DNA from: Candidatus Dadabacteria bacterium | Lineage (GTDB): Bacteria; Desulfobacterota_D; UBA1144; Nemesobacterales; Nemesobacteraceae | Assembly (NCBI GenBank): GCA_022826905.1 | Contig: JAJDUA010000050.1 | Span: forward strand, 1 to 37,358 | Length of the DNA stretch: 37,358 bases | Reading direction: 5' to 3' | In this document: positions 22,886 to 31,751 of the stretch, piece by piece | Position numbering within the stretch: position 1 is the first letter of the stretch | Layout of the letters: every line of letters starts with the position of its first letter | Notes under the pieces: model-generated | What the model was told of the DNA's origin: nothing | Seen by the model: only the letters and a program-made list of their open reading frames with translations | Databases searched by the model: none | Program-made: the position numbers and the translations under genes

Positions 22886-23209
22886 CTACGCGTTGAAAGA
22901 CTGTCCGCAGCCGCAGGAACCGGTCGCGTTAGGGTTTTCGATCGCGAAGCCCGTTCCGTTAAGACCATCCTTGAAATCAAGAACCGCTCCGTCGAGATAG
23001 GTATAGCTGATCTCGTCAATGGCGACTTTTATGCCTCCGGATTCAACCATGTTGTCTCCTTCATCGGTCTCGTCGTCAAATCCCATCTCGTAGGAAAACC
23101 CGGAACAGCCCCCGGGCACTATCCTTACCCTGAGAAACGCATTTTCGATGTCGTCTTCGGCAAGCAGCCTTTTTATTTCATCTACGGCTTTGGGAGTTAC
23201 GGAAAACAT
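22886..23209 (-). CDS. erpA: A-type iron-sulfur carrier protein
   Basis: This 107-residue HesB/IscA-type protein has the three conserved cysteines Cys35 (GGCSGF), Cys99 and Cys101 (SCGCG). The spacing and closing GCGQSF are typical of ErpA/IscA. It delivers [4Fe-4S] or [2Fe-2S] clusters to apoproteins. LipA and the NuoI-like protein encoded nearby would be natural clients. ErpA is the better guess for the symbol because no isc or suf genes are adjacent; the distinction from IscA cannot be made from the sequence alone. It is divergent from the M24 peptidase gene. Confidence 0.88.
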   Translation of the reverse strand: MFSVTPKAVDEIKRLLAEDDIENAFLRVRIVPGGCSGFSYEMGFDDETDEGDNMVESGGIKVAIDEISYTYLDGAVLDFKDGLNGTGFAIENPNATGSCGCGQSFNA

Positions 23210-23316
23210 ATTTCCTCTGCCTCCTCGCAGTGTAAATTTCTTTTACCACTCCAACAACAAAATACATCTGCAGGGGGCGGTTGTCAAAGTGTAGGCTGTA
23301 AGCGCCGTCGCCGTGC

Positions 23317-23346
23317 TTGCCCGGCTGCCCGGATTTACTGTATAGT
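23317..23346 (+). promoter_or_regulatory. Promoter of the M24 peptidase, leaderless type
   Basis: TTGCCC (23317-23322), 18 bp, then TATAGT (23341-23346). Seven bases separate the -10 box from the GTG start at 23354, so the transcript should begin at the start codon. Confidence 0.5.
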
Positions 23347-23353
23347 TTTCGGC

Positions 23354-24484
23354 GTGAGCAAAACGGCCTATCTTATAATCGATTCGAGCGAGCGTAATTC
23401 CGATCTTTACCACAGAACCGGTTTTTTCGTTCCGGACCCCGTTATTTTTTTCGAACACGACGGGGAAGGGACTCTGGTTCTAAGCGACCTTGAACTTGAG
23501 CGGGGAAAAAAAGAGGCAGGAGTAGAGCGGGTCGTCTCACTCGGGGAGTGGGTTGCCAAGATCCGCGGCGGCAGGAGAAAAAGGCCCGGCATTGCCGAGG
23601 TGGCCGCGGCAATCCTCAAGCAGAGAGGGATAAGAAGCCTTATTGTCCAAAGGTATTTCCCGGTTTCTTATGCCGACGCGCTTCGGGGAGCCGGTTTTTT
23701 CGTCAGGACCGCGAAAACGGATTTTCTTTTTCCCGCGCGCCTGAGGAAATCCCCGGCGGAAGTTTCACTTATAAGGAAGGCGCTTTACGCTACGGCATGG
23801 GCCATGAGAATTGCTGTTTCAATTATATCGGATTCAGTGGTGAAGGGCTCCGTGCTTTACCGTGACGGCAAGCCCCTTACCTCCGAGATAGTGCGCTCCG
23901 CCATAAGCTCCTATCTTGCCGAACGGGGGTATCTGGCTTCGAACACTATAGTGGCCGGAGGGGTTCAGGGCTCCATGCCCCACGAGAAGGGCTCAGGGCC
24001 TCTTAAGGCCGGGTGGCCGGTGGTGATCGATATTTTCCCGAGGTCTCAGGAAAACGGCTATTTCGGCGACATGACGAGAACGGTAGTCAAGGGTGAGCCT
24101 TCGGCCGAACTTTTGAGAATGTACGATACCGTTTTGCGCGGCCAGAAAATTGCGCTTTCCATGATAAAAGACGGCGTGAGATCAAAGGACGTGCACGGCG
24201 CGGTAATGGATTTCTTCACGGAACGTGGGTTTCTTACCACGGCTTCTGGTTCCGGAAGCCCCGAGGGGTTCATACATTCCACGGGCCACGGCCTTGGGCT
24301 TGACATACACGAGCCGCCGAGGATCGGTCCCGGAAGCGAGATTCTGAAGGAGGGAAATGTTGTCACTGTAGAGCCCGGTCTTTACTACGAGCGTCTCGGG
24401 GGAGTCAGGATAGAGGACGTGGTTCTGGTCACGCGGGACGGAAACGAGAACCTGACCCGGTGTTCGAAGAAATTTCGGGTCTAG
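23354..24484 (+). CDS. M24 metallopeptidase, Xaa-Pro aminopeptidase-like
   Basis: This 376-residue protein has an N-terminal creatinase-like domain and a C-terminal pita-bread domain. The five metal ligands are present: Asp226 (VIDIFPR), Asp239 (FGDMTR), His312 (STGHGLG), Glu340 (TVEPG) and Glu354 (RIEDV). Such enzymes remove the N-terminal residue before proline or cleave Xaa-Pro dipeptides in the cytoplasm. The frame is open back to 22724, but the real start is the GTG at 23354: homology begins there and a -10 box (TATAGT) lies 7 nt upstream. The mazG start follows 15 bp after the stop, so the two are co-transcribed. Confidence 0.92.
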   Translation: MSKTAYLIIDSSERNSDLYHRTGFFVPDPVIFFEHDGEGTLVLSDLELERGKKEAGVERVVSLGEWVAKIRGGRRKRPGIAEVAAAILKQRGIRSLIVQRYFPVSYADALRGAGFFVRTAKTDFLFPARLRKSPAEVSLIRKALYATAWAMRIAVSIISDSVVKGSVLYRDGKPLTSEIVRSAISSYLAERGYLASNTIVAGGVQGSMPHEKGSGPLKAGWPVVIDIFPRSQENGYFGDMTRTVVKGEPSAELLRMYDTVLRGQKIALSMIKDGVRSKDVHGAVMDFFTERGFLTTASGSGSPEGFIHSTGHGLGLDIHEPPRIGPGSEILKEGNVVTVEPGLYYERLGGVRIEDVVLVTRDGNENLTRCSKKFRV

Positions 24485-24499
24485 GTTGCCCCAGGAGTT

Positions 24500-25270
24500 A
24501 TGAAAGAGGAAAAGACTTTTGACGATATAGTTTCGCTTGCGAGGCGTCTTCGCGCCCCGGGAGGCTGTCCGTGGGACAGGGAGCAGACCCTCGGGTCCCT
24601 TCGTGCGTATGTTCTCGAGGAGGCCTACGAAGTAATACAGGCAATAGAGCTTGGGGACACAGAGGGGCTCATAGAAGAACTGGGAGATTTTCTCTTTCAG
24701 GTCGTCTTCATCTCCCAGATAGCAAGTGAGGAGGGGAAGTTCGACGTAGGCGACGTCACCCAGAGGCTTCACGACAAGCTTGTAAGAAGACATCCTCACG
24801 TGTTCGGTGAGAAAAAGGCCAAGGATGCGGCCGACGCCTTGAGGACCTGGAACGCCGAGAAGCTAAAGGAGAAAAAAGGGAAGCCCGGTCTGGAGGAGAT
24901 ACCGAGAGCCATGCCCTCCTTGATGAGAGCGCAGAGAGTCGGAGAGAAGGCGGCCCGCGTAGGGTTTGACTGGAGCGATGCTTCTTCTGCTCTTGCGAAG
25001 GTAAAGGAGGAACTGCTTGAGCTTGAGATGGAAATGGAGGCTGAAGAGAAAAACAGGTCCCGGGAGGAATGGGGAGATCTTGTTTTTTCCATCGTGAATC
25101 TGGCAAGACATCTTGATATTGATGCCGAGACTATGTCTCATTGGGCCATCGAGAAGTTCATAGAGAGATTCTCTCGATTCGAGGAGAAAGCGCGGACCGG
25201 CGAAAAAGAGATAAACGCTCTTTCCATGGAGCAGATGGACGAGATATGGGAAGAGGTGAAAAAGACGTAA
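24500..25270 (+). CDS. mazG: Nucleoside triphosphate pyrophosphohydrolase MazG
   Basis: This 256-residue protein has two tandem MazG domains. The first shows LRAPGGCPWDREQT and EEAYEVIQAIE with the metal-binding Glu-Glu-x-x-Glu, followed by EELGDFLFQVVF. The second shows VKEELLELE and EEWGDLVFSIVNLARH. MazG converts NTPs and damaged nucleotides to monophosphates and pyrophosphate. The length equals that of standard two-domain MazG (about 260). AGGAG lies directly upstream at unusually short spacing (2 nt). It follows the M24 peptidase closely and has no mazEF neighbour. Confidence 0.95.
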   Translation: MKEEKTFDDIVSLARRLRAPGGCPWDREQTLGSLRAYVLEEAYEVIQAIELGDTEGLIEELGDFLFQVVFISQIASEEGKFDVGDVTQRLHDKLVRRHPHVFGEKKAKDAADALRTWNAEKLKEKKGKPGLEEIPRAMPSLMRAQRVGEKAARVGFDWSDASSALAKVKEELLELEMEMEAEEKNRSREEWGDLVFSIVNLARHLDIDAETMSHWAIEKFIERFSRFEEKARTGEKEINALSMEQMDEIWEEVKKT

Positions 25271-25342
25271 TTTTTTTCGCTTCAGGGAGTATCCTTTGGC
25301 CGTCAGCGGTTCTTAAATTGAGAGATGCTAAGGAGAAAATAT

Positions 25343-26251
25343 ATGAGACATTTTCTGGGCAACGGGTGTTTTTGGCTTGTGGCGGTTTTTTTGACGTCTG
25401 CCTTGTCGGTGACGGATTCCGCGGCGGAAGGTTTTTATGTGGGGCTTGAAGCGGGTTTTTCAAAATCGGGAGATGTGGACGTTTCCCAGTCCTTGATCGA
25501 TCACCCGACCCGATGCGATTCGTTTCTTTACCCTTCCGGCGCGACTCCGCCGATGGACGCGGAGTGCACCACCGAAAAAACAACTATCATCGCAAACATG
25601 TTTGCCCCCGGTGCTGGGTTTGCGGGAAGCGCGACTCTGGGTTACGCATTCGGCAACGGGCTGCGTTTTGAGGCGGAGTACCTGAACCGCCGCCAGGGCT
25701 CGCAGAGAAGGCTCGCGCGCCTAGGTTCCGGCGGCGGCGAAACGTTTGATCAGAAAGAAAGCGAGTGGGACGAGAACGACCCTCCTTCAGAACGCGTGTA
25801 TGACCTCAGCGCTCATCATTTCTTCCTGAACGCCTACTACGACCTGCTCAACGACTCGCCTTTCACGCCCTATATCGGGGGCGGTATAGGTATGGGTTCG
25901 ACGGAAATGCGTTACTCGGCCAGGTTTCTGCGCAGAAGCGATCTGGGTACGGAACCGTGGCAGATGGCCGCGGCGGGCACGCTGAGCGACATAGACACGA
26001 AGCTTGAAAAAACCAGGTTCGGCTTTCAGGTTGTGGGCGGAGTCGACTATGCACTTGGCGACGATCTTTCAGTCGGCGCCAAGGCCCGCTGGACGCACTT
26101 TAGCGGCTTTGATCAAAACGATCTGTTCTGGACGCGGGTCAGAGGCCACGAACCCATACGCGCCGACGGCGTTACGCCGCTTACGACCGACTTCGAAGTG
26201 GGTGACACAGACATCTGGACCTTCACGGTCGGACTCAAGTATTACCTCTGA
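25343..26251 (+). CDS. Outer-membrane beta-barrel protein
   Basis: This 302-residue protein has a signal peptide (RHFLGNGCFWLVAVFLTSALS, cut near AAEG) and then alternating amphipathic strands of the OmpA-like/opacity-type barrel: GFYVGLEAGFSKSG, then LGYAFGNGLRFEAEYLNR, PYIGGGIGMGS, VVGGVDYALGDDLSVGAKAR and the end WTFTVGLKYYL. An insertion with a Cys pair lies around residue 50-65. ATG 25343 is preferred over the ATG at 25325 because AAGGAG lies 7 nt before it. No specific substrate or function can be named. Its end is 12 bp from the convergent apgM stop. Confidence 0.83.
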   Translation: MRHFLGNGCFWLVAVFLTSALSVTDSAAEGFYVGLEAGFSKSGDVDVSQSLIDHPTRCDSFLYPSGATPPMDAECTTEKTTIIANMFAPGAGFAGSATLGYAFGNGLRFEAEYLNRRQGSQRRLARLGSGGGETFDQKESEWDENDPPSERVYDLSAHHFFLNAYYDLLNDSPFTPYIGGGIGMGSTEMRYSARFLRRSDLGTEPWQMAAAGTLSDIDTKLEKTRFGFQVVGGVDYALGDDLSVGAKARWTHFSGFDQNDLFWTRVRGHEPIRADGVTPLTTDFEVGDTDIWTFTVGLKYYL

Positions 26252-26263
26252 GGCGCCTCGCTC

Positions 26264-27469
26264 CTATCCGGCGACAAGTGTTCCCATGAGCTTCCAGCCT
26301 TGCTCAACGAAGATTCCGCTTGAGGCGGCACAGTCCTCGGTGTAGACAAGCGAGCCGTTTTTTACCGAGCGGTTCTCGGAATCGAGTATGGCGAAGGGAA
26401 CGGGTTCGTTCGTATGGGTCCTGAGGTCTATGGGCGTGGGATGGTCAGAAAGCACCAGCACCCTGTATTCGCCGAACTGCTCCATTCCCTCAAGGGCGGG
26501 TCCCACTACCTTCCGGTCGAAATCCTCGACCGCCTGTATCTTGAGGCGCGCGTCTCCGACATGCCCCGTTTCGTCCGTCGCCTCTATGTGAATCATCGCG
26601 AGGTCCACGCGTCGCAGCGACTCAATCGCGCCGCTCACCTTTCCCGCGTAGTTGGTGTCAAGGTATCCGGTCGCTCCCGGAACCTCGATCACTTCCATCG
26701 CGGCGAATATTCCTATTCCCTTTACGAGATCGACCGCCGATACCACGGACCCGGTGATTCCGTAAAGCTCTTGGAGGGACGGCATGTCGGGTCTTGTTCC
26801 CTCGCCCCAGAGCCATATGGAGTCTGCGGTGTTTTTCCCTTCGGCTCTTCTTTTCTTGTTTACAGGGTGGTCTTTAAGTATCCTGCGGGATTTCTCCATG
26901 AGGCCGAGGAGTTTTTCCGCCCCTTCTCCCGAAGGGAGCCAATGGGCGATTTCCTTTCCCGAAATGTCATGAGGCGGGGTTGTTCGGATAGCGCTGTTTC
27001 CTCCGCGCCAGAGCAGAAGATGTCTGTAGCTTACCCCCTGGCTTAGGGAGAACTCCTCACCGTCGAACTCTTTTTTCAGATCCTCGATGATGCCGGCCGC
27101 ATCATCGTCCGCTATGTGTCCGGCGCTGTAGTCCTTCATGACCGTCCGGCCGTTTCTCTCCGCGAGAGTTACAAGGTTGCATCGCACCGTGACGTCCGTT
27201 TCCCCGAGAGAAACCCCGATGCTCGCAGCTTCGAGGGGAGATCTTCCCGTGTAGTATTTCGTGGGGTCGTAGCCCAGCACCGCGAGGTTTCCCACGTCGC
27301 TTCCCGGGGGAAGAGGGTCGGGAATGGTCTTTGCGATCCCGAAAATCTCGGCCCGCTTGGCGATCGCGTCAAGGTTAGGGGTGTCGGCGACTTCAAGCGG
27401 AGTCCTGCCCCCAAGCTCGGGGAGCTTGTGGTCGGGCATGCCGTCGCCTTGGAGTACAAGATATTTCAC
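26264..27469 (-). CDS. apgM: Cofactor-independent phosphoglycerate mutase, archaeal type
   Basis: This 401-residue protein belongs to the ApgM branch of the alkaline-phosphatase superfamily, which interconverts 3- and 2-phosphoglycerate in glycolysis. Visible motifs are the metal-site QGDGMPD near the N-terminus and TPNLDAIAK. The nucleophile region is PPGSDVGNLAVLGYDP. HIEATDETGHVGD and LSDHPTPI supply later metal ligands. The start is GTG at 27469 without a ribosome site. ApgM is common in archaea and scattered in bacteria, so it helps characterise the lineage. It shares a strand with the DUF2237 gene, 40 bp downstream of it. Confidence 0.93.
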   Translation of the reverse strand: MKYLVLQGDGMPDHKLPELGGRTPLEVADTPNLDAIAKRAEIFGIAKTIPDPLPPGSDVGNLAVLGYDPTKYYTGRSPLEAASIGVSLGETDVTVRCNLVTLAERNGRTVMKDYSAGHIADDDAAGIIEDLKKEFDGEEFSLSQGVSYRHLLLWRGGNSAIRTTPPHDISGKEIAHWLPSGEGAEKLLGLMEKSRRILKDHPVNKKRRAEGKNTADSIWLWGEGTRPDMPSLQELYGITGSVVSAVDLVKGIGIFAAMEVIEVPGATGYLDTNYAGKVSGAIESLRRVDLAMIHIEATDETGHVGDARLKIQAVEDFDRKVVGPALEGMEQFGEYRVLVLSDHPTPIDLRTHTNEPVPFAILDSENRSVKNGSLVYTEDCAASSGIFVEQGWKLMGTLVAG

Positions 27470-27509
27470 AGAACGAAGATGGTATACGCAAATGCAGGGG
27501 AATCAAGCC

Positions 27510-27884
27510 TCAGGATACGTCGACCGCGTGTTTTTTAAGATCGGAGAGATCAATGATCCTGAGTACCGATTCGTGGGTCGACTGCAGAAAAACGGGGGGA
27601 GCCACGCCGCTCTCGAGCGCCTCTTTCCAGCGAAGCGCGCAAAGACACCATCTGTCTCCGGGTTTTAATCCGGAGAAACCGAACTCGGGGCGGGGGGTTA
27701 TGAGATCGTTTCCCCTGGACTTCGAAAATTCGAGAAATTCCTCCGTCATCTCCGCGCAGACCAGGTGGAGCCCTACATCCTCGACCGCCGCCCTGCAGCA
27801 GCCATCCCTGAAAAATCCGGTCATTGGATCGGTGCTGCACTCTCTTAGGTCCTCGCCGAATATGTTTTTCTCTTCCGTTTTCAT
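27510..27884 (-). CDS. DUF2237 family protein
   Basis: This 124-residue protein is a clear DUF2237 member: ECSTDPMTGFFRDGCCRAA near the N-terminus, then CAEMTEEFLEFSKSRGNDL, TPRPEFGFSGLKPGDRWCLC and the closing LKKHAVD. Several cysteines (CST, GCC, LVCAE, WCLC) are conserved in the family, which suggests metal binding, but the function is unknown. It is divergent from aroA and upstream of apgM on the same strand. A link to either pathway is not shown by the sequence. Confidence 0.9.
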   Translation of the reverse strand: MKTEEKNIFGEDLRECSTDPMTGFFRDGCCRAAVEDVGLHLVCAEMTEEFLEFSKSRGNDLITPRPEFGFSGLKPGDRWCLCALRWKEALESGVAPPVFLQSTHESVLRIIDLSDLKKHAVDVS

Positions 27885-27950
27885 CCCGTGTATTCGGTAA
27901 AAGACTGCACCTTACGGTAAATATTATATATTGTTTTACCGAGTTAGGTA

Positions 27951-27956
27951 TATAAT
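27951..27956 (+). promoter_or_regulatory. Consensus -10 box before aroA
   Basis: A perfect TATAAT lies 13 nt before the aroA ATG. No ribosome site follows it, and the leader would be only about 6 nt, giving a nearly leaderless transcript. A good -35 box is not evident. Confidence 0.4.
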
Positions 27957-27969
27957 TCTCAGTCAGAAG

Positions 27970-29259
27970 ATGGCCGATTTCATCCTCAAGGAAAAAACCC
28001 GCACGTTTGCCGGAGAGATAACCCCTCCCGGGGATAAATCCATTTCCCACAGGGCGGTTATTCTGGGCTCGCTCGCGCGAGGAAAGACCAGGGCGACCGG
28101 GTTTCTGGCTTCCCGGGATACCCTTGCCACGGCGAACGCTTTCAGAAGCATGGGGATCGAGGTGGAAGCAGGCGCGGGAGGGGTGGAAATCGCGGGAAGG
28201 GGGCTTTTCGGCCTCAGGGAGCCCCGCAGGACTATAGACGCTGAGAACTCGGGAACGACCGCCAGGCTGCTCACGGGAATTCTGAGCGCCCAGAGCTTTC
28301 GCTCAATTATTACCGGGGATGATTCGCTGCGCCGCCGTCCCATGTCCAGGGTGACTGTCCCGCTTCGCGGCATGGGGGCCAGGATCTCGGGGGAGGGAGA
28401 GGTCCTTCCGCTTCGCATAACAGGTTCGGAGCTTCAGGGAATGGATTACCGCTCTCCCGTGGCGAGTGCGCAGGTAAAGTCCGCGATTCTGCTCGCGGGA
28501 CTCTACGCCGCGGGGCGGACCAGCGTGACGGAGCCCGAAAGAACCCGGGACCACACCGAAAGGATGCTGCGCCACTTCGGAGTTCCGGTGGAGGCAAGCG
28601 GGACACGTGTTTCGGTAAGCCCGGGAGTGGAGTTTTCGGGAACCGAGCTTGAAATACCCTCGGATATCTCATCGGCGGCTTTTTTTATCGTCGCCGCGCT
28701 TGTGAACCCGGGATCGGAAATCATGGTGAAAAACGTGGGACTTAACCCGCTTAGAACCGGGGTGCTCGATATCCTGGGGGAAATGGGGGCCGACATATCG
28801 GTTGAGAACCGCCGCGAATGCTGCGGGGAACCGGTAGGGGACCTGATTGCCCGCCACGGTGCGCTTCGCGCGGTACGCATAGAGGGAGAGTCGGTGTCGC
28901 GGGCCATAGACGAGCTTCCCGTTATTTCCGTGGCCGCATGTTTTGCCGAGGGCGAAACGGTAATAAGCGGTGCGGGGGAGCTTCGGGTAAAGGAAACCGA
29001 CAGGATAAGCGCCATGACGGATGAGCTTTCGAAACTGGGCGCTGAAATACGGGAAACACCTGACGGCATGATTATAAAGGGCACGGGTGAGCTTTGTGGC
29101 GCCCGATGCGAGAGCCGAGGAGACCACCGGGTCGCCATGTCTCTTGCCGTTGCTGCCACGCGGGCCCGAGGGGATACGGTGATCGGGGACGCCGGGTGCG
29201 TTTCCATCTCGTTTCCTGAATTCTTTCCGCTTTTCGAGACTCTTATAGATGCCAAATGA
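27970..29259 (+). CDS. aroA: 3-phosphoshikimate 1-carboxyvinyltransferase (EPSP synthase)
   Basis: AroA joins shikimate-3-phosphate and PEP in the sixth step of chorismate synthesis. The 429-residue protein shows PGDKSISHRAVILGSLA near the N-terminus, ENSGTTARL, then GDDSLRRRPM, ASAQVKSAILLAGL and the C-terminal KETDRI and GDHRVAMSL motifs. The length is normal. ATG 27970 is chosen because homology begins there. The cmk start overlaps its stop by 4 bp, the start of the conserved aroA-cmk-rpsA string. Confidence 0.96.
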   Translation: MADFILKEKTRTFAGEITPPGDKSISHRAVILGSLARGKTRATGFLASRDTLATANAFRSMGIEVEAGAGGVEIAGRGLFGLREPRRTIDAENSGTTARLLTGILSAQSFRSIITGDDSLRRRPMSRVTVPLRGMGARISGEGEVLPLRITGSELQGMDYRSPVASAQVKSAILLAGLYAAGRTSVTEPERTRDHTERMLRHFGVPVEASGTRVSVSPGVEFSGTELEIPSDISSAAFFIVAALVNPGSEIMVKNVGLNPLRTGVLDILGEMGADISVENRRECCGEPVGDLIARHGALRAVRIEGESVSRAIDELPVISVAACFAEGETVISGAGELRVKETDRISAMTDELSKLGAEIRETPDGMIIKGTGELCGARCESRGDHRVAMSLAVAATRARGDTVIGDAGCVSISFPEFFPLFETLIDAK

Positions 29260-29936
29260 AACGGGACGGCGACAATATCGTTACCATAGACGGACCTTCG
29301 GGAGTCGGGAAAAGCACCGTTGCCAGGCGAGTGGCCGACCTGCTCGGGTTTTCGTGTCTTGACACGGGCGCCATGTACAGGGCCGTGGCTCTTAAGGCAA
29401 GCGGGGCGGAGGTTGACCCGCGCGATTCCGCTTCGCTCTCGCGTCTGCTTTCTAAAACTACGGTGGAACTCTCTCCTGAGGGCCATGTTTTTCTTGACGG
29501 GCGTGACGTTTCTGAGCTTATAAGGACGGAGGCGATATCTTCCCTTTCCTCCGAACTCGCGGAGCTTGCCGAAGTGAGGGAATTTCTCATCGGGATTCAG
29601 AGAAAGATCGGGGAAGGGGGAAATATAGTTGCCGAGGGAAGGGATATGGGAACCTATGTTTTTCCCGGGGCAAAGCATAAATTCTATCTTGACGCTACGG
29701 TTGCCGAGAGAGCGAAAAGGAGATTTCTTCAAAATAAGCGGGGGAATTTCCCCATCTCGGACGTTCGAGACGAGCTTCGCAGAAGGGACCGTCGTGACAC
29801 GCTTCGCGCGGAAAACCCTCTTCATCCTGCCCCGGATGCCGTGGTGATAGATACAACCCGAATGAGTGCCGAAGATGTGATTGCGGCAATATTCCTTCGC
29901 ACAAAAAATCTCTCCATGCACGGCGATTCAAATTAA
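29256..29936 (+). CDS. cmk: Cytidylate kinase
   Basis: This 226-residue protein phosphorylates CMP and dCMP. The P-loop GPSGVGKST lies at 13-21, followed by LDTGAMYRAVAL and EGRDMGTYVFP, the CMP-binding motif, then the Arg-rich lid RDELRRRDRRD. The start overlaps the aroA stop (ATGA), so translation is coupled. About 95 bp separate it from rpsA. The order aroA-cmk-rpsA is conserved in many Proteobacteria. Confidence 0.96.
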   Translation: MKRDGDNIVTIDGPSGVGKSTVARRVADLLGFSCLDTGAMYRAVALKASGAEVDPRDSASLSRLLSKTTVELSPEGHVFLDGRDVSELIRTEAISSLSSELAELAEVREFLIGIQRKIGEGGNIVAEGRDMGTYVFPGAKHKFYLDATVAERAKRRFLQNKRGNFPISDVRDELRRRDRRDTLRAENPLHPAPDAVVIDTTRMSAEDVIAAIFLRTKNLSMHGDSN

Positions 29937-30030
29937 CTTTTCTTCTCTGGCACTCTTTTCATTTTAGGCAGTTTTCATGTAACCTTGCCCTATATTAGTA
30001 AAAGACTGATGGCGAAGGCGGCTAAACAAA

Positions 30031-31740
30031 ATGACTCAGGATAATGATATTACGGATTCTAAAGAGAAGAGCTTTGAGGAGTTACTTGATGAAAGTATGG
30101 AATCGCGCTTAAGCGAGCCCGAGAACGGGGAAATAGCGAAAGGAAGGGTCATAAGGGTTGATTCCGATGCTGTTTTCATAGACCTCGGGTTTAAGTTCGA
30201 GTGCATAGTTCCCATAAACCAATTTTCAAACAAAGACGGCGAATATGAAGTCTCAGTGGGCTCGGAGATAGAGGTTCTGGTCGAAAGACCTAACCCGAAC
30301 ACCGTCAGGGCCTCCAAACAGAAAGCGGACCAGATCAGAGAAAAGAGGGCGATCGAGGAGAAATTCAAGAACAAAGAGCCGGTCTCCACGAGGATTCTAA
30401 ACAGGGTTAAGGGCGGTTTTAACTGCGACATAGGACGGAACGCTCCCTTCAAGGTCTTTCTTCCCGGTTCCCAGGTCGGCCTGCGACCGGTTGCGGATTT
30501 TGACGAGATGGTAGGCCAGACGATCGAAACCCGCATCATTCAGAACAACGATAACGGAATAGTAGTGTCGAGAAGGGTGATTCTCGAAGAAGAGAGGGAA
30601 GAGAAAAAAAAGGAGACGCTTGCCACCATCTCGGAAGGCCAGATTGTTTCCGGAAACGTGGTGAAGATAATCGACGCCGGCGCTTTCGTGGACATAGGAG
30701 GCATAGAGGGTTTTGTCCCGATAGGAGAGCTTTCCTGGGGGAGGGTAAGGCACCCTGGAGATGTCCTTAAAGAACGTGAGGACATTCAGGTCAAGATTCT
30801 TCGCCTTGAGATAGAAAACGGGAAAATAACCCTCGGGGTGAAACAGACCACCGAGGATCCGTGGGAGAGCATACAGCAGAGATACAAGGTCGGCGACAGA
30901 GTCAGGGGCAAGGTGGTCTTCGCAGCGGAATTCGGCGTGTTCGTCGAGCTTGAGCCCGGAATAGAGGGACTTGTCCACGTAAGCGAACTCTCCTGGGTTA
31001 AGAATTTCCGTCATCCAAGTGAAGTGGTCTCAGTCGGAAGCGACATAGAGGTCGCGGTTCTGGGAGTAAAGCCGAGGGAAAGAAGAATTTCACTGAGCCT
31101 CAAGCAGATACAGGAAAACCCATGGGATGAGTTCAAGCGGAACAATCCTCCTAACACCAAGGTTAGCGGCACCATAAGAAACGTCACGGAGCTTGGGGTT
31201 TTTGTCGAGGTTGCGCCGGATATGGTCGGGCTCGTGCGCCCGGAAAATCTGAGGTGGGAAGGGGAAGTCAGCCCCCTTGAGGTTTTCTCAGGCGAAGACG
31301 TTGGAAAGGAAATAGAGCTTGTTGTGCTGAATGTCATCCCGAGACAGAGAAAAATCGGACTTGGCATCAAGCAGCTTACCCCGGACCCGTGGAACAAGGT
31401 GCTTCGGGACTACAAGGTCAACGAGACCATGGTAACCTCAAAGATAGAGGAAATTCTCGAAAGCGGCGTCACCGTGGCGCTTGCCGATAACGTGAGAGGG
31501 TTTTACGCCATCCGCGAATTTCATGACGATGAGTTCAGCAGGGATTCCATCAAGGTTGGAGACGAAATAAGCGGTCTCGTCACGGGTTTTAACAAGCCTA
31601 AGCATCAGGTGAATCTCAGCCGCAGAAGGCTTGAGAAGAAACAGGAAAAGGACACGATGAGGGACTTTGCGTCTTCCCAGCAGGAGAGTTCCTCCAAGCT
31701 CGGGGACATCCTGAACGAAAAGCTCAAGGCCCTTGACTGA
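30031..31740 (+). CDS. rpsA: Ribosomal protein S1
   Basis: This 569-residue protein has six S1 RNA-binding repeats at about residues 33-97, 114-180, 199-268, 285-355, 370-440 and 457-524. The middle repeats show the strong consensus VKIIDAGAFVDIGGIEGFVP and FGVFVELEPGIEGLVHVSEL. Size and domain number match the six-domain S1 of Proteobacteria, which brings mRNA to the 30S subunit. The C-terminal tail (about 530-569) is charged and flexible. An AAGGCGG-like ribosome site precedes the ATG. The sppA gene follows after 11 bp. Confidence 0.97.
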   Translation: MTQDNDITDSKEKSFEELLDESMESRLSEPENGEIAKGRVIRVDSDAVFIDLGFKFECIVPINQFSNKDGEYEVSVGSEIEVLVERPNPNTVRASKQKADQIREKRAIEEKFKNKEPVSTRILNRVKGGFNCDIGRNAPFKVFLPGSQVGLRPVADFDEMVGQTIETRIIQNNDNGIVVSRRVILEEEREEKKKETLATISEGQIVSGNVVKIIDAGAFVDIGGIEGFVPIGELSWGRVRHPGDVLKEREDIQVKILRLEIENGKITLGVKQTTEDPWESIQQRYKVGDRVRGKVVFAAEFGVFVELEPGIEGLVHVSELSWVKNFRHPSEVVSVGSDIEVAVLGVKPRERRISLSLKQIQENPWDEFKRNNPPNTKVSGTIRNVTELGVFVEVAPDMVGLVRPENLRWEGEVSPLEVFSGEDVGKEIELVVLNVIPRQRKIGLGIKQLTPDPWNKVLRDYKVNETMVTSKIEEILESGVTVALADNVRGFYAIREFHDDEFSRDSIKVGDEISGLVTGFNKPKHQVNLSRRRLEKKQEKDTMRDFASSQQESSSKLGDILNEKLKALD

Positions 31741-31751
31741 GGGGTGGCGAA

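Noticed and set aside
28503-29921. A 472-codon open frame antisense to aroA and cmk.
   Set aside because: It runs opposite two well-supported enzymes, is rich in Ser, Arg and Pro, and shows no domain. It is a by-product of GC-biased third positions.
29937-30030. Possible leader regulatory RNA before rpsA.
   Set aside because: S1 leaders can be autoregulated, but this 94-bp leader shows no clear conserved hairpin by eye.
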